From an uncultured Rhodospirillales bacterium (lineage in GTDB: Bacteria; Pseudomonadota; Alphaproteobacteria; Acetobacterales; Acetobacteraceae), in the NCBI GenBank assembly GCA_903835235.1, contig CAILMF010000054.1:496001-560000 (forward strand): a DNA stretch of 64,000 nucleotides, given 5' to 3'. Shown here piece by piece: positions 53,299-62,207 of the stretch; position 1 is the stretch's first letter; every line of letters begins with the position of its first letter. The position numbers were made by a program, and so were the translations under genes. The notes under the pieces were generated by a model. That model saw nothing but the letters and a program-made list of their open reading frames with translations. It was not told the origin of the DNA and ran no database searches.

Positions 53299-53727
53299 TC
53301 AGCGCGTGGAAACCACCAGCACCGGGGTGATGCCGCGCACGCGCAGGCCGTCGGTCAGGATGGTCAGGTCCACCCGGGCGACGCGCCGGTCGCTCATCAT
53401 GCGGTGGAACAGGCAGGCATAGCTGCTGGTTTGCCGATAATCCGCCCGGCAGTCGAAGCCCGCCCGTTGCAGCCGGTTCAGCAACGGCACCAGGTCGGTG
53501 CCGGCGGGGTGCTGCTGGTTCAGGTCGCGGGTCATGGCCTCGGTGCCCGCGCGCGACCCCTGGTTCACGTAGACATCGAACTCGGCCGGCGGCGAAGGGC
53601 TGCCGATGACCCCTGTGGCCCAGCCCACGGCGCCGATCAGGCCGCCCAGCAGCACCATGAAGCCCAGCGCAAGCCAGGTGGAGCGCAGGTTGTCCGGCAG
53701 GAAGGTCAGGCGCTGGCTGAAGGACAT
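53299..53727 (-). CDS. membrane-anchored protein of unknown function
   Basis: A 142-residue protein with one hydrophobic helix at about 16-41 (STWLALGFMVLLGGLIGAVG) and a C-terminal soluble part that would face the periplasm. This contains three cysteines (CRADY, SYACLF) and the pattern RVDLTILTDGLRVRGITPVLVV. I recognise no family. The start is the ATG at 53727; the longer upstream frame is antisense to the next gene. It is 71 bases upstream of the moxR gene on the same strand and could be co-transcribed with it. Confidence 0.6.
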   Translation of the reverse strand: MSFSQRLTFLPDNLRSTWLALGFMVLLGGLIGAVGWATGVIGSPSPPAEFDVYVNQGSRAGTEAMTRDLNQQHPAGTDLVPLLNRLQRAGFDCRADYRQTSSYACLFHRMMSDRRVARVDLTILTDGLRVRGITPVLVVSTR

Positions 53728-53799
53728 GGCACGCTTTCGGCTGGGCAGTGCGAAGCTAGCGACGGAACATCGCCAGATCCATAACGCCGGGGGGAAATA

Positions 53800-53828
53800 T
53801 TGCATGGGGCCCAGGTCGGCGCCATGCT
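53800..53828 (+). promoter_or_regulatory. candidate promoter for the D-aminoacylase-type gene
   Basis: TTGCAT (53800-53805) and CATGCT (53823-53828) are 17 bases apart and 32 bases before the ATG at 53861, in the gap between divergent genes. Partial consensus match only. Confidence 0.35.
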
Positions 53829-53860
53829 GGAGATTAAAGTCCCGAGGGAGTCCAAAACCC

Positions 53861-55576
53861 ATGCATGATCTGGTCATCCGCGGCGGCACCATTGTCGATG
53901 GTACCGGCGCCACCGCCTTCACCGGCGACATCGCCATCGACGGCGACCGCCTGGCCCAGGTGGGCGGCAAGGCCGGCCCCGGCCGCCGGGAAGTGCAGGC
54001 CGATGGCCGCCTGGTGACGCCAGGCTGGGTGGACGTGCATACCCATTACGACGGCCAGGCCACCTGGGACCCGGTGCTGGCGCCGTCCTCCTGGCATGGC
54101 GTGACGACGATCCTGATGGGCAATTGCGGCGTCGGTTTCGCGCCGGTGAAGCGCCAGCATCACAAGGCGCTGATCGACCTGATGGAAGGCGTGGAGGACA
54201 TCCCCGGCATTGCCCTGGCGGAAGGCCTGAAGTGGGACTGGGAGAGTTTTCCGGAATACCTGGACGCGCTCAGCCGCCTGCCGCGCACCATCGATGTCGG
54301 CGCCCAGCTGGCCCACCATCCGTTGCGCGTCTATGCCATGGGTGACCGCGCCATCGCCCGTGAGAACGCCACCGCCGACGACATCGCGCTGATGTCCAGG
54401 CTGGCCGAGGAAGCCATGCGCGCCGGCGCCTTCGGCTTCACCACGTCACGCACCGACCAGCACAAGACGCCCGATGGCCAGCTGGTGCCCGGCCGCTACG
54501 CCGAGGAGATCGAGCTGCTGGAAATCGGCCGCGGCATGGCCCGCGCGGGACGCGGTACCTTCGGCATGCTCAGCGACTTCGACGACGAGGCCGCCGAGTT
54601 CAAGTGGATGACCGAGATCGCCCGCACCACCAAGCGGCCGATGTGGTTCCTGCTGACCGACCGCAGCTACGACCCCAGCCGCTGGCGCCGCCTGATGGAC
54701 GGCGTCCGTGCCGCCCGCGCCCAGCGCATTCCGCTGGCCGCCCAGGTGGCCGGCCGCACCGTCGGCCTGATCCTCGGCCTGACCACCTCGCTGAACCCCT
54801 TTGCCCTGCGCGAAGGCTATGCGGCGCTGGCCCACCTTTCCCCGGCCGAGCAACTGGCCGAGCTGCGCAAGCCGGAGGTACGCGAGGCCATCCTGCGCGA
54901 GGAAGCCTCCCCCCGCCTGATGGACGTGCTGCCGCCGCTGTCCCGCCAGATCGCCACGCGCTGGGACCGCATGTACATCCTGGGCGACACGCCGGACTAC
55001 GAGCCGCCGCCGGAGCGCAGCATCGAGGCGATGGCCGCCAAGACCAACAAGACCCCCGCCGAGTTCTGCTACGACTACTTCACCGGTGGCGATGGCGGCC
55101 GGATGCTCTACTTCCCCGTCACCAACTATGTCCATGGCGACCTGGAAGTGGTGCGGGAGATGATCACCGATCCGCATACGGTGCTGGGTCTTTCGGATGG
55201 CGGCGCGCATTGCGGCGTGATCTGCGACAGCTCGCTGCCCAGCTTCATGCTGACCCATTGGGCGCGCGACCGTACCCGCGGCGACAAGCTGCCGCTGGAG
55301 TTCCTGGTCAAGCGCAGCACCAGCGAAACCGCCGACTTCTTCGGCATGCCGGACCGTGGCCGGCTGCAGGTAGGCAAGAAGGCCGATGTCAACGTCATCG
55401 ACTTCAACCACCTGCGCCTGCACCACCCGGAGATGATCTACGACCTGCCCGCCGGCGGCCGGCGCCTGGTGCAGCATGTGGATGGCTACGACATGACCGT
55501 GTGCAGCGGCGTGCCGATATTCGAGCGTGGCGTGGAAACCGGCGCCCGCCCGGGCAAGCTGATCCGCGCGCAGTAG
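53861..55576 (+). CDS. N-acyl-D-amino-acid deacylase-type amidohydrolase
   Basis: A 571-residue member of amidohydrolase family 3 (D-aminoacylase/D-hydantoinase-like). The opening DLVIRGGTIVDGTG, the metal motif HTHYDGQ (H60, H62) and the late LSDGGAHCG with the metal-binding Asp are clear. D-aminoacylases release D-amino acids from N-acyl forms; this longer type often acts on unknown amides. CGAGGGAG precedes the ATG at 53861. It stands alone, followed by a terminator-like hairpin. Confidence 0.9.
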   Translation: MHDLVIRGGTIVDGTGATAFTGDIAIDGDRLAQVGGKAGPGRREVQADGRLVTPGWVDVHTHYDGQATWDPVLAPSSWHGVTTILMGNCGVGFAPVKRQHHKALIDLMEGVEDIPGIALAEGLKWDWESFPEYLDALSRLPRTIDVGAQLAHHPLRVYAMGDRAIARENATADDIALMSRLAEEAMRAGAFGFTTSRTDQHKTPDGQLVPGRYAEEIELLEIGRGMARAGRGTFGMLSDFDDEAAEFKWMTEIARTTKRPMWFLLTDRSYDPSRWRRLMDGVRAARAQRIPLAAQVAGRTVGLILGLTTSLNPFALREGYAALAHLSPAEQLAELRKPEVREAILREEASPRLMDVLPPLSRQIATRWDRMYILGDTPDYEPPPERSIEAMAAKTNKTPAEFCYDYFTGGDGGRMLYFPVTNYVHGDLEVVREMITDPHTVLGLSDGGAHCGVICDSSLPSFMLTHWARDRTRGDKLPLEFLVKRSTSETADFFGMPDRGRLQVGKKADVNVIDFNHLRLHHPEMIYDLPAGGRRLVQHVDGYDMTVCSGVPIFERGVETGARPGKLIRAQ

Positions 55577-55595
55577 CCCGGCAGCCCCACCGTCC

Positions 55596-55616
55596 TCACC
55601 GGGCTTGTCCCGGTGA
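55596..55616. terminator. candidate bidirectional terminator
   Basis: TCACCGGG (55596-55603) and CCCGGTGA (55609-55616) form a perfect 8-base-pair stem with loop CTTGT, between the convergent amidohydrolase and DUF1028 genes. No T-run is seen. Confidence 0.5.
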
Positions 55617-55633
55617 TCTCCCCGGCGCGGCGA

Positions 55634-56284
55634 CTACCTCGCCGCGTTGGGGTTCACCGCCCGCACCACAAACTCCTCGACGGAAGGCCGGTAGGCGTCC
55701 CAGATCCGGCGCAACTCGGCCACCGCCGCGGGGTGCAGGTCCACCCGCAGATCCACCAGCGGGAAGTCCTCGCGCTCCACCACCAATAGCACGGCGGAGA
55801 CCACCGGCTGCGGCTCGCCGCCCGCCACCAGCCCGGCTTCCAGCCCACGCATCAAACGCTCGGCCAGCGGCTCCGCCTCGGCGGCCAGGAAGGCGTCGCG
55901 CATCGCCGCGGGCACGCGGTCATTGGCCAAGATGTTGCCCAGCGCCAGCACATCCTTGCCATGCGCGGCCTCCAGGCTCGGCTTCACCCGCGCGCCATGG
56001 AAATGCGCGGTGCGCCCCGTCGCATCCAGCACCGCCAGCTGCCGCCATTGATGGTCTGGCGTGCTGGCCACCAGCGCCGCCAGCGCCTGTTCCGCCGAGC
56101 AGCCGGAACGCAGCAACGCCAGCCCGCGCGGCCCCAACCGCGGGTCCGTCCGATGCTGGGTCAGCACCGCGCCGACGCCCGGCGCACAGAACGGCACCCG
56201 GCTGCCCACCGCGATGGAAGACGTGGTGACGGCGGCGCCGAACTGCCCGGTGCGGGCGCAGCGCCCGATCAGCGAGAAGGTCAC
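55634..56284 (-). CDS. DUF1028 family protein
   Basis: A 216-residue protein of DUF1028, an Ntn-hydrolase-like family of unknown function. The opening TFSLIGRCARTGQFGAAVTT, and the internal VGAVLTQHRTDPRLGPRGL and FHGARV segments, fit. The start is GTG at 56284, overlapping the stop of the LLM oxidoreductase by 4 nt; the longer frame upstream is antisense reading. DUF1028 genes are often found beside amidases and peptide transport genes, which agrees with the neighbouring deacylase and ABC binding protein. Confidence 0.87.
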   Translation of the reverse strand: MTFSLIGRCARTGQFGAAVTTSSIAVGSRVPFCAPGVGAVLTQHRTDPRLGPRGLALLRSGCSAEQALAALVASTPDHQWRQLAVLDATGRTAHFHGARVKPSLEAAHGKDVLALGNILANDRVPAAMRDAFLAAEAEPLAERLMRGLEAGLVAGGEPQPVVSAVLLVVEREDFPLVDLRVDLHPAAVAELRRIWDAYRPSVEEFVVRAVNPNAAR

Positions 56285-57462
56285 TCGGCGGCGGCCCGCA
56301 TCGGCACCGCGGCGTCGCGCCGGCGCTTCAGCTCCGGAATCACCTGCTGCGCCAGGCCGGTGATGGTCTTCACCACCTTCCACTGCGGCATGTCGCCGCG
56401 ATGGATCTGGAAGATCACCCGGCTGCTTCCGGCTTCCTCGGCCCAGCGCTCCACCGTATCCGCCACCGTCTTCGGGCTGCCGGCGACGACGCGGAAATTG
56501 GCCTGCATCGCCTCCCAGTCGAACTTGCCATGCAGGTCCGGCAGCATCTTGCCGTTGCGCCGCTTGAACTCCTCCAACGAGAGGTAGCCAGGCGCGTCGA
56601 TGAACCGTCCAGCCCGCGTCAGCGTGTTGAAGAAGAACTTCACGTGCGGCAGCATCTCCGCCATGGCTTCCTCGTCGGTGTCGCCGACATAGGCCATGCA
56701 CACCATCGGCAGCTGGTCCGGCCTGATGGTGTGGCCATGCACCGCCGCGCGTTCCCGCAGCCGCGCCTGCGCCGCCAGCTGGTTCACAATGGGGCTGAAG
56801 GTGCTGGAATAGCCAAGCCCGCGCTCGGCCGCCAACTCGATCGTCTCCGGACTTCCCGACCCCACCAGATAAACAGGCGGATGCGGCTGCTGCATCGGCT
56901 TCGGCCACAGGTTCAGGAAGCGGTAGTTGAAGAAGCGCCCCTCATGCCGCAGCGGCCCGTCCTCGGTCCAGGCGCGCAGGATCACGTCCAACGCCTCCTG
57001 AAAGCGCTCCCGCGCCGTCACCGGGTTGGCGGTGCCGGCCCAGTATTCCATCGGCGTGCCCAGCGGGAAGGCAACCTCCAGCCGGCCGCCGCTCATCACG
57101 TCCAGCATGGCGTAGCTGGCCGCCAGGCGGTGGGGGTAGTCCAACCCCGGCGGCGTGCCCATGACGCAAATCTTGGCGCGCGTGGTCTGCGGGATCAACG
57201 CCGCGGCGATGATGCTCGGCACCGGCATCATGCTGTAGGCGGTGGCGTGGTGTTCGTTGACGCAGAGACCGTCGAAGCCGAGCTTCTCGGCCATCACCAT
57301 CTCGTCCAGGTAGCGCTTGTACAGCGCATTGCCTTCCTTGGGGTCGAACAGCTTGTTCGGGAAGTCGACCCACAGGCTCTCGTAGTCCGCCACGTTCTCC
57401 GGCAGCTTGGAATAGGGCATGAAGTGCCAGGCGAAGAACTCGGTATTCGGCAGGATCGACAT
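56281..57462 (-). CDS. LLM class flavin-dependent oxidoreductase
   Basis: A 393-residue luciferase-like flavin enzyme. GLCVNEHHAT near residues 64-73 and GGRLEVAFPLG after it parallel the NEHH and GGRIISGFARG segments of the protein at 78-1283, so the two are paralogues of one subgroup. Cytoplasmic, FMN- or F420-using; substrate unknown. It is coupled to the DUF1028 gene by a 4-nt overlap and is divergent from an alpha/beta hydrolase gene. Confidence 0.9.
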   Translation of the reverse strand: MSILPNTEFFAWHFMPYSKLPENVADYESLWVDFPNKLFDPKEGNALYKRYLDEMVMAEKLGFDGLCVNEHHATAYSMMPVPSIIAAALIPQTTRAKICVMGTPPGLDYPHRLAASYAMLDVMSGGRLEVAFPLGTPMEYWAGTANPVTARERFQEALDVILRAWTEDGPLRHEGRFFNYRFLNLWPKPMQQPHPPVYLVGSGSPETIELAAERGLGYSSTFSPIVNQLAAQARLRERAAVHGHTIRPDQLPMVCMAYVGDTDEEAMAEMLPHVKFFFNTLTRAGRFIDAPGYLSLEEFKRRNGKMLPDLHGKFDWEAMQANFRVVAGSPKTVADTVERWAEEAGSSRVIFQIHRGDMPQWKVVKTITGLAQQVIPELKRRRDAAVPMRAAAE

Positions 57463-57551
57463 GCTGTTTGCCTCCGCAACGGACGCCGCATCTTAACCCT
57501 GGACCCCAGCGCCCCGGCCAGCGAATATTTCCGCGCAGCGGGGGATGGCGA

Positions 57552-58388
57552 ATGAGCGCGACACTGGAAAAAGCCAGGGCGACCATGGCGGGGTTCGAGC
57601 GGCATGAGCTGATGCTCGGCGGCATCCGCACCGTGGTCCACACCAAGGGGGAAGGCACGCCGCTGGTCTTCCTGCACGGCGCCGGCACTTTTACGGGTTT
57701 CGCCTTCGCCAAGGACTGGGCGAAGACACACCGCGTCATCATCCCCTACCACCCCGGCTTCGGCGAGAGCGACGACGACAAGCGGATCGACTGCATCGGC
57801 GACTACGCGCTGCATTGCCTGGACCTGTTCGACGCGCTGGGCCTCGGCCAGATCCAACTGGCCGGCTATTCCTTCGGCGGCTGGATGGCGGCCGAGACCG
57901 CGATCCTCCAGCCCGAACGCATCGCCAAGCTGGCGCTGATCGGCCCCGCCGGCCTGGTGGTGCGCGACCCGCCCTCGGGCGACCTGCTTGCCGCCCATCC
58001 GCGCGACATCCCGGGCCTGCTGATGCACCACCCGGAGAAGCTGAAGCCCTTCATGCCCGCCGGCCACGACATCGAGTTCCTGACGCTGCGCTACCGCGAG
58101 CAGACCGCCATCGCCCGCGTGGTGTGGGAAAAGCCCAGCGGCAACCCCAAGCTGGAACGCTGGCTGCATCGGCTGCGCATGCCCGTGCAACTGGTGTGGG
58201 GCGAACACGACCGCCTGCGCCCGCTGGCCCATGCCCAGCGCTGGTTGGCGGCATTGCCGGATGCCCGCCTGGCGGTGCTGCCGGATGCCGGTCACCTGGT
58301 GCTGGAGGAGACCACCGAGGCGGCGCAGCACGTCCTCGGCTTCTTCACCGGCAAGAAGCCGCGCGCGACCAAAGGGAAGAAGCCATGA
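57552..58388 (+). CDS. alpha/beta hydrolase
   Basis: A 278-residue alpha/beta hydrolase with oxyanion motif FLHGAG at 40-45, nucleophile elbow GYSFGG with S107, acid residue in WGEHDRL and catalytic His in DAGHLVLEE. The shape is that of ring-fission-product or ester hydrolases. The start at 57552 was chosen over the open frame from 57468. It overlaps the following ABC binding-protein gene by 4 nt, linking hydrolysis with peptide-type uptake. Confidence 0.9.
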   Translation: MSATLEKARATMAGFERHELMLGGIRTVVHTKGEGTPLVFLHGAGTFTGFAFAKDWAKTHRVIIPYHPGFGESDDDKRIDCIGDYALHCLDLFDALGLGQIQLAGYSFGGWMAAETAILQPERIAKLALIGPAGLVVRDPPSGDLLAAHPRDIPGLLMHHPEKLKPFMPAGHDIEFLTLRYREQTAIARVVWEKPSGNPKLERWLHRLRMPVQLVWGEHDRLRPLAHAQRWLAALPDARLAVLPDAGHLVLEETTEAAQHVLGFFTGKKPRATKGKKP

Positions 58389-59956
58389 TCGCCCGCCGCA
58401 CCCTGCTGGCCACCGCCAGCGCCTTGGCCGCGCCACGCATCGCCTACGCCCAGCGCAGCCGCCCGCTGCGCTTCGTGCCCTTCGCCGACCTCTCGATGCT
58501 CGACCCCATGGGCACGCCCAGCAGCATCACCCGCGACGCCGCTCTGATGATGTACGACACGCTGTTCGGCCTGGACGCCCAGCTGCGCCCGCAGCCGCAG
58601 ATGCTGGAGAGCTTCACCACCAGCCCCGACGGTCTGCGCTGGGTGCTGCGGCTGCGGCCGGGCCTGCGCTTCCATGATGGCGAGCCGGTCCTGGCGAAGG
58701 ATGCCGCGGCGTCGCTGCGCCGCTGGGGCGCCATGGACAGCTTCGGCCAGGCGCTGTTCGCGGCTACCGAGGAATGTGCGGCCGAGGGCGACCGCGACAT
58801 CGTCTTCCGCCTGAAGCGCCCCTTCCCCCGCCTGCCGGATGCACTTGCAAAACTGACCGGCTTCATCCCCGCGATCATGCCGGAACGCCATGCGCTGACG
58901 CCGCGCGGGCAGTTCATCCGCGAGCCCATCGGCAGCGGCCCGTTCCGCTACCTGGCGGCCGAGAGCATGGCCGGCACCCGCCACATGTTCGAGCGCTTCG
59001 CCGGCTATGTGCCGCGCCCGCAGGGCACGCCCAGCTTTGCCGCCGGGCCGAAGCACGTCTCGCTGGAGCGGGTGGAGTGGCAGATCATCCCGGATGGCAG
59101 CACGGCGCAGAACGCGCTGGTCGCCGGCGAGATCGACTGGTGGAACCAGGTCTCCCCCGACAGCGTGGCGCCGCTGAAGCGCAACCGCGCCCTTGTCGTG
59201 GAACCCTGCGAGAGCACCGGCTATGTCGGCTTTTTGCAGTTCAACCACCTGCACCCGCCGTTCAACAACGCGGCCGTGCGCCACGCCATCCTGGGCGCCG
59301 TAGACCAGAAGGACTACTGCATCGCCACCATGGGCGAGGACCCCGGGCTGTGGCGCACCGGCATGGGCTTCTTCTGCCCCGGCACGCCGCTGGCGAACGA
59401 CGCCGGCCTGGCCGCGCTGCACACGCCGCGCAGCACGGACAAGGTAAGGCAGGCACTCAGCGCCGCCGGCTACGCGAATGAGAAGGTCATCGTCATCACC
59501 GCCGGCGATGTCGGCTTCGTCCGCGCCATGGGCCTGGTGACGGTGGACCTGCTGCGCCGCTGCGGCATGAACGCCGAGTTGCAGGAAATGGACCTGGCGA
59601 CCATGATGGGCCGCCGCATGCGCCCTGCCCCGCCCAGCGAAGGTGGCTGGAGCGTCTATCCCATCGGCGGTGTCGGCTTGCAGACGCTGGACCCCGCGGT
59701 GAACACCTATCTGCGCGGCAACAAGGGCCCGTTCGGCTTTGCCGACAGCCCGGCGCTGGAAGCCCGCCGCGCCGACTGGTTCAACGCGCCCGACCTGCCG
59801 GCGCAGCAGCGCGCCGCCCGCGCCTTGCAGGAACAGGCGATGGCCGACCTGCCCTATGTGCCGCTTGGCCAATACCTGGTGCAGACGGCCTACCGCGCGG
59901 GCATCCGCCGCGGGGTGAAGGAGATGTCGGTGTTCTGGGACCTGGAGCGCGCCTGA
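58385..59956 (+). CDS. ABC transporter substrate-binding protein, family 5 (peptide/nickel type)
   Basis: A 523-residue periplasmic receptor of the DppA/OppA family with an N-terminal signal ([20 protein letters not shown]). Landmarks are the [26 protein letters not shown] segment (in part), [17 protein letters not shown] and the IGSGPFRY strand. These receptors bind di- or oligopeptides, opines or glutathione. The permease and ATPase genes usually found beside it are absent. It overlaps the hydrolase gene and is followed 49 bases later by an LLM oxidoreductase. Confidence 0.92.
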   Translation: MIARRTLLATASALAAPRIAYAQRSRPLRFVPFADLSMLDPMGTPSSITRDAALMMYDTLFGLDAQLRPQPQMLESFTTSPDGLRWVLRLRPGLRFHDGEPVLAKDAAASLRRWGAMDSFGQALFAATEECAAEGDRDIVFRLKRPFPRLPDALAKLTGFIPAIMPERHALTPRGQFIREPIGSGPFRYLAAESMAGTRHMFERFAGYVPRPQGTPSFAAGPKHVSLERVEWQIIPDGSTAQNALVAGEIDWWNQVSPDSVAPLKRNRALVVEPCESTGYVGFLQFNHLHPPFNNAAVRHAILGAVDQKDYCIATMGEDPGLWRTGMGFFCPGTPLANDAGLAALHTPRSTDKVRQALSAAGYANEKVIVITAGDVGFVRAMGLVTVDLLRRCGMNAELQEMDLATMMGRRMRPAPPSEGGWSVYPIGGVGLQTLDPAVNTYLRGNKGPFGFADSPALEARRADWFNAPDLPAQQRAARALQEQAMADLPYVPLGQYLVQTAYRAGIRRGVKEMSVFWDLERA

Positions 59957-60005
59957 TTGGCATAGCCCTTGCTGCGCCCCGCGTCTCACCACGCGGGGCC
60001 TGGCC

Positions 60006-61091
60006 ATGGATATCGGCGTCTTCATTCCCATCAACAACAATGGCTGGCTGCTCTCGGCGACCTCGCCGCAATACATGCCCAGCTTCGAGTTGAATCGCCA
60101 GGTGGTGCAGAAGGCCGAGGGCTATGGCCTCGACTTCGCGCTCTCGATGATCAAGCTGCACGGCTTCGGCGGCAAGACCGAGTTCTGGGACCACGGGCTG
60201 GAGAGCTTCACGCTGATGGCCGGCCTGGCCGCCGTGACCAAGCGCATAAAACTGTTCGCCTCCACCGCGGTGCTGACCATCCCGCCCGCCATCGTCGCGC
60301 GCATGGCCACCACCATCTCGGACATCTCGGGCGGTCGCTTCGGCGTCAACATCGTCTCCGGCTGGCACAAGATAGAATACAGCCAGATGGGCCTGTGGCC
60401 CGGCGATGAACACTTCGGCAAGCGCTACGACTACAGCACCGAATACGTGCGGGTGCTGCACGACCTCTGGACCACGGGGCATTCCGACTTCAAGGGCGAA
60501 TACTTCCGGATGGACGCCTGCAAGCTCAGCCCGCAGCCGGCCTCTCCCATCAAGCTGGTCAGCGCCGGGCAGAGCGACCGCGGCATGGCGTTCGCGGCTG
60601 AGTATTGCGACTACAACTTCGCGCTGGGTGAAGGCGTCAATGAGCCGACCAAATCCGCCGGCGTCCCCGCCCGCATGCTGGCCCATGCCGCCAAGACCGG
60701 CCGCGATGTCGGCAGCTACATGCTGTTCATGGTGATCGCGGAGGCCACCGACGAAGCCGCCATGGCCAAGTGGGACCTGTACTGCGCCGGCGCCGACAGG
60801 GAAGCCCTGGCGCATCTGCTGGGCAAGGCGGCCGAGGACACCAATACCGCCTCCACCAGCATGGCCGCGGCGGTGATGCGCTCGGCCTCCCCGGTCAACT
60901 TCAACATGGGCACCATTGTCGGCAGCTATGCCCGCTGCGCCGAAATGCTGGACGAGGTGGCGGCGATGCCGGGCGTGAAGGGCATCATGCTGACCTTCGA
61001 CGACTTCCTGCTGGGCATGGACAAGTTCGGCCAGAAGATCCAGCCGCTGATGCAGTGCCGCGCCGACCGCGACCTGCCGACGGCGCTGTAG
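60006..61091 (+). CDS. LLM class flavin-dependent oxidoreductase (RutA/SfnG-like subgroup)
   Basis: A 361-residue luciferase-like monooxygenase of a different subgroup from the other two in the window. The opening [28 protein letters not shown], and [22 protein letters not shown] (in part) resemble pyrimidine oxygenase RutA and dimethylsulfone monooxygenase SfnG. It would use reduced FMN and O2. There are no other rut or sfn genes here, so the substrate is open. A perfect hairpin follows the stop. Confidence 0.88.
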   Translation: MDIGVFIPINNNGWLLSATSPQYMPSFELNRQVVQKAEGYGLDFALSMIKLHGFGGKTEFWDHGLESFTLMAGLAAVTKRIKLFASTAVLTIPPAIVARMATTISDISGGRFGVNIVSGWHKIEYSQMGLWPGDEHFGKRYDYSTEYVRVLHDLWTTGHSDFKGEYFRMDACKLSPQPASPIKLVSAGQSDRGMAFAAEYCDYNFALGEGVNEPTKSAGVPARMLAHAAKTGRDVGSYMLFMVIAEATDEAAMAKWDLYCAGADREALAHLLGKAAEDTNTASTSMAAAVMRSASPVNFNMGTIVGSYARCAEMLDEVAAMPGVKGIMLTFDDFLLGMDKFGQKIQPLMQCRADRDLPTAL

Positions 61092-61118
61092 CCGCCCTGC
61101 CGGTCCGGCCTTGGCGCG

Positions 61119-61149
61119 GGCGTCGCGTGGCCGGCGCCCACGCGACGCC
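61119..61149. terminator. candidate terminator after the LLM oxidoreductase gene
   Basis: GGCGTCGCGTGG (61119-61130) and CCACGCGACGCC (61138-61149) form a perfect 12-base-pair stem with a 7-base loop, 27 bases after the stop. There is no T-run. Confidence 0.55.
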
Positions 61150-61455
61150 AGGTTCATGGCGGGCTTGGCGCGCGCAGGGGCGGCGGCGGCATCATCGGGG
61201 CCACTGCCTCCATCGGCCGCGACGGCCCCAGAGTCCCGTCAGCCGCAGGCAGAAGCGCCTGACCGACTCTACCCCGTCGTTTTGGCGTGTGAATCACGTC
61301 TCCGGCGATTCCACCTGCGACGAACACACGCCAGCGCCGGCGCAGAATACCTGCCGCCGCGCCGCCGATGGGGTGAATGTGATGGCCTGCACCCCGTCGC
61401 GGCATGCCGCGCCCGGCATGCCCGCCCCGCCAGGCCGTCGCCGGCGGGCAGAGGG
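61150..61455. other. gene-free region downstream of tRNA-Arg
   Basis: About 300 bases in which I see no convincing gene on either strand; the open frames are Pro/Arg-rich shadows. It lies just beyond the 3' end of tRNA-Arg, the position where integrating elements usually insert. I see no integrase remnant and no repeat of the tRNA 3' end. Confidence 0.4.
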
Positions 61456-61529
61456 CGCGCCCTGAGGGACTCGAACCCCCACCCAGCCGCGTAGAAGTCG
61501 GCGGCTCTATCCAGTTGAGCTAAGGACGC
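61456..61529 (-). tRNA. tRNA-Arg (anticodon TCT)
   Basis: A cloverleaf on the minus strand: acceptor GCGTCCT/AGGGCGC (one G-T pair), D stem GCTC/GAGC, anticodon stem GCCGA/GCGGC with an A-G mismatch at the loop end, loop CTTCTAC (anticodon TCT), T arm GGGGG-TTCGAGT-CCCTC. The discriminator is G and the 3' CCA is not encoded. It lies 19 bases after the stop of the complex I subunit gene and may be processed from the same transcript. Confidence 0.93.
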
Positions 61530-61548
61530 TAACCCTGGCGGCCGGACC

Positions 61549-61872
61549 TCAGTGGGTCCAGTTCTCGGCCCGACCGAACTTGAAATTGTCGGCATAGACC
61601 TTCGGCTTGATCGCCTTGGCCGGCTTCGGCTCCTCGACCACATAGGCGATCCCGTTCGCCTCGGCGTAGGCCACGGCCGCTTCCTTGGTCTCGAAGTGCA
61701 GGCCGACCTGCTTGGCGGTGTCGGCGCTGCCGGTCCAGCCCATCAGCGGGTCCACCCGCAGCTTCTCGCTGGGCGGAAAGGTCAGCATCCAGCCCTGGGA
61801 CTTGCCGCGGCCGGACTGCATGGCCGACTTCGGCGGGACGAAAATGCGGGCGACGGGCAGCATCAGCGACAT
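61549..61872 (-). CDS. NADH-quinone oxidoreductase accessory subunit, NDUFS4-like (ETC complex I family)
   Basis: A 107-residue protein of the ETC complex I subunit family, homologous to mitochondrial NDUFS4 (AQDQ), a supernumerary subunit that stabilises the NADH-oxidising arm. Typical segments are ARIFVPPKSAMQSG near the start, KSQGWMLTFPP, DPLMGWTGSADT and the closing KVYADNFKFGRAENWTH. GAGGA 8 bases before ATG 61872 fixes the start. It lies between tRNA-Pro and tRNA-Arg on the same strand, far from any nuo operon, as in other alphaproteobacteria. Confidence 0.92.
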   Translation of the reverse strand: MSLMLPVARIFVPPKSAMQSGRGKSQGWMLTFPPSEKLRVDPLMGWTGSADTAKQVGLHFETKEAAVAYAEANGIAYVVEEPKPAKAIKPKVYADNFKFGRAENWTH

Positions 61873-61915
61873 CAGGCAATCCTCAACGGCATCTGGCCAG
61901 CGGGGCCGACCGGTA

Positions 61916-61989
61916 TCGGGGCGACAGGATTCGAACCTGCGACTTCTACGTCCCAAACGTAGCGCTCTACCAGACTGAGCTACGCCCCG
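61916..61989 (-). tRNA. tRNA-Pro (anticodon TGG)
   Basis: A cloverleaf on the minus strand: acceptor CGGGGCG/CGCCCCG, D stem GCTC/GAGC, anticodon stem CTACG/CGTAG, loop TTTGGGA (anticodon TGG), T arm GCAGG-TTCGAAT-CCTGT. The discriminator is A and the CCA is not encoded. It lies 43 bases upstream of the NDUFS4-like gene on the same strand. Confidence 0.96.
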
Positions 61990-62021
61990 CGGGGTTTCCG
62001 GCAAGTCCAGCGCCTGATCGT

Positions 62022-62041
62022 CGCCGGTGGGACCACCGGCG
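62022..62041. repeat. perfect 20-base palindrome between tRNA-Pro and the TPR glycosyltransferase gene
   Basis: CGCCGGTGG and CCACCGGCG flank a central GA. It sits 33 bases upstream of the tRNA-Pro 5' end, in the gap between divergent transcripts, so it could be an operator or a hairpin. The rest of the 218-base gap shows no gene. Confidence 0.4.
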
Positions 62042-62207
62042 GCGTGAATCAGCCGCTCGAACAACAGCTGGCGGCCAAGGGTTACCGGTCCGGCGCGGCG
62101 GAAGCAAGGGCAGCGGCTGCGCGGCGGCGGGCCACCCCGGCAGCCAGCGGTTGACAAGCCACCGGCGTAATGGTGCTTGCCGCCCGAAGTCGCGACAGGA
62201 AGCAGCC

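Noticed and set aside
61990-62154. Coding-like + strand frame just beyond tRNA-Pro, ending at 62154
   Set aside because: There is no usable start outside the tRNA gene, it is under 55 codons, and I recognise no family; left as intergenic.
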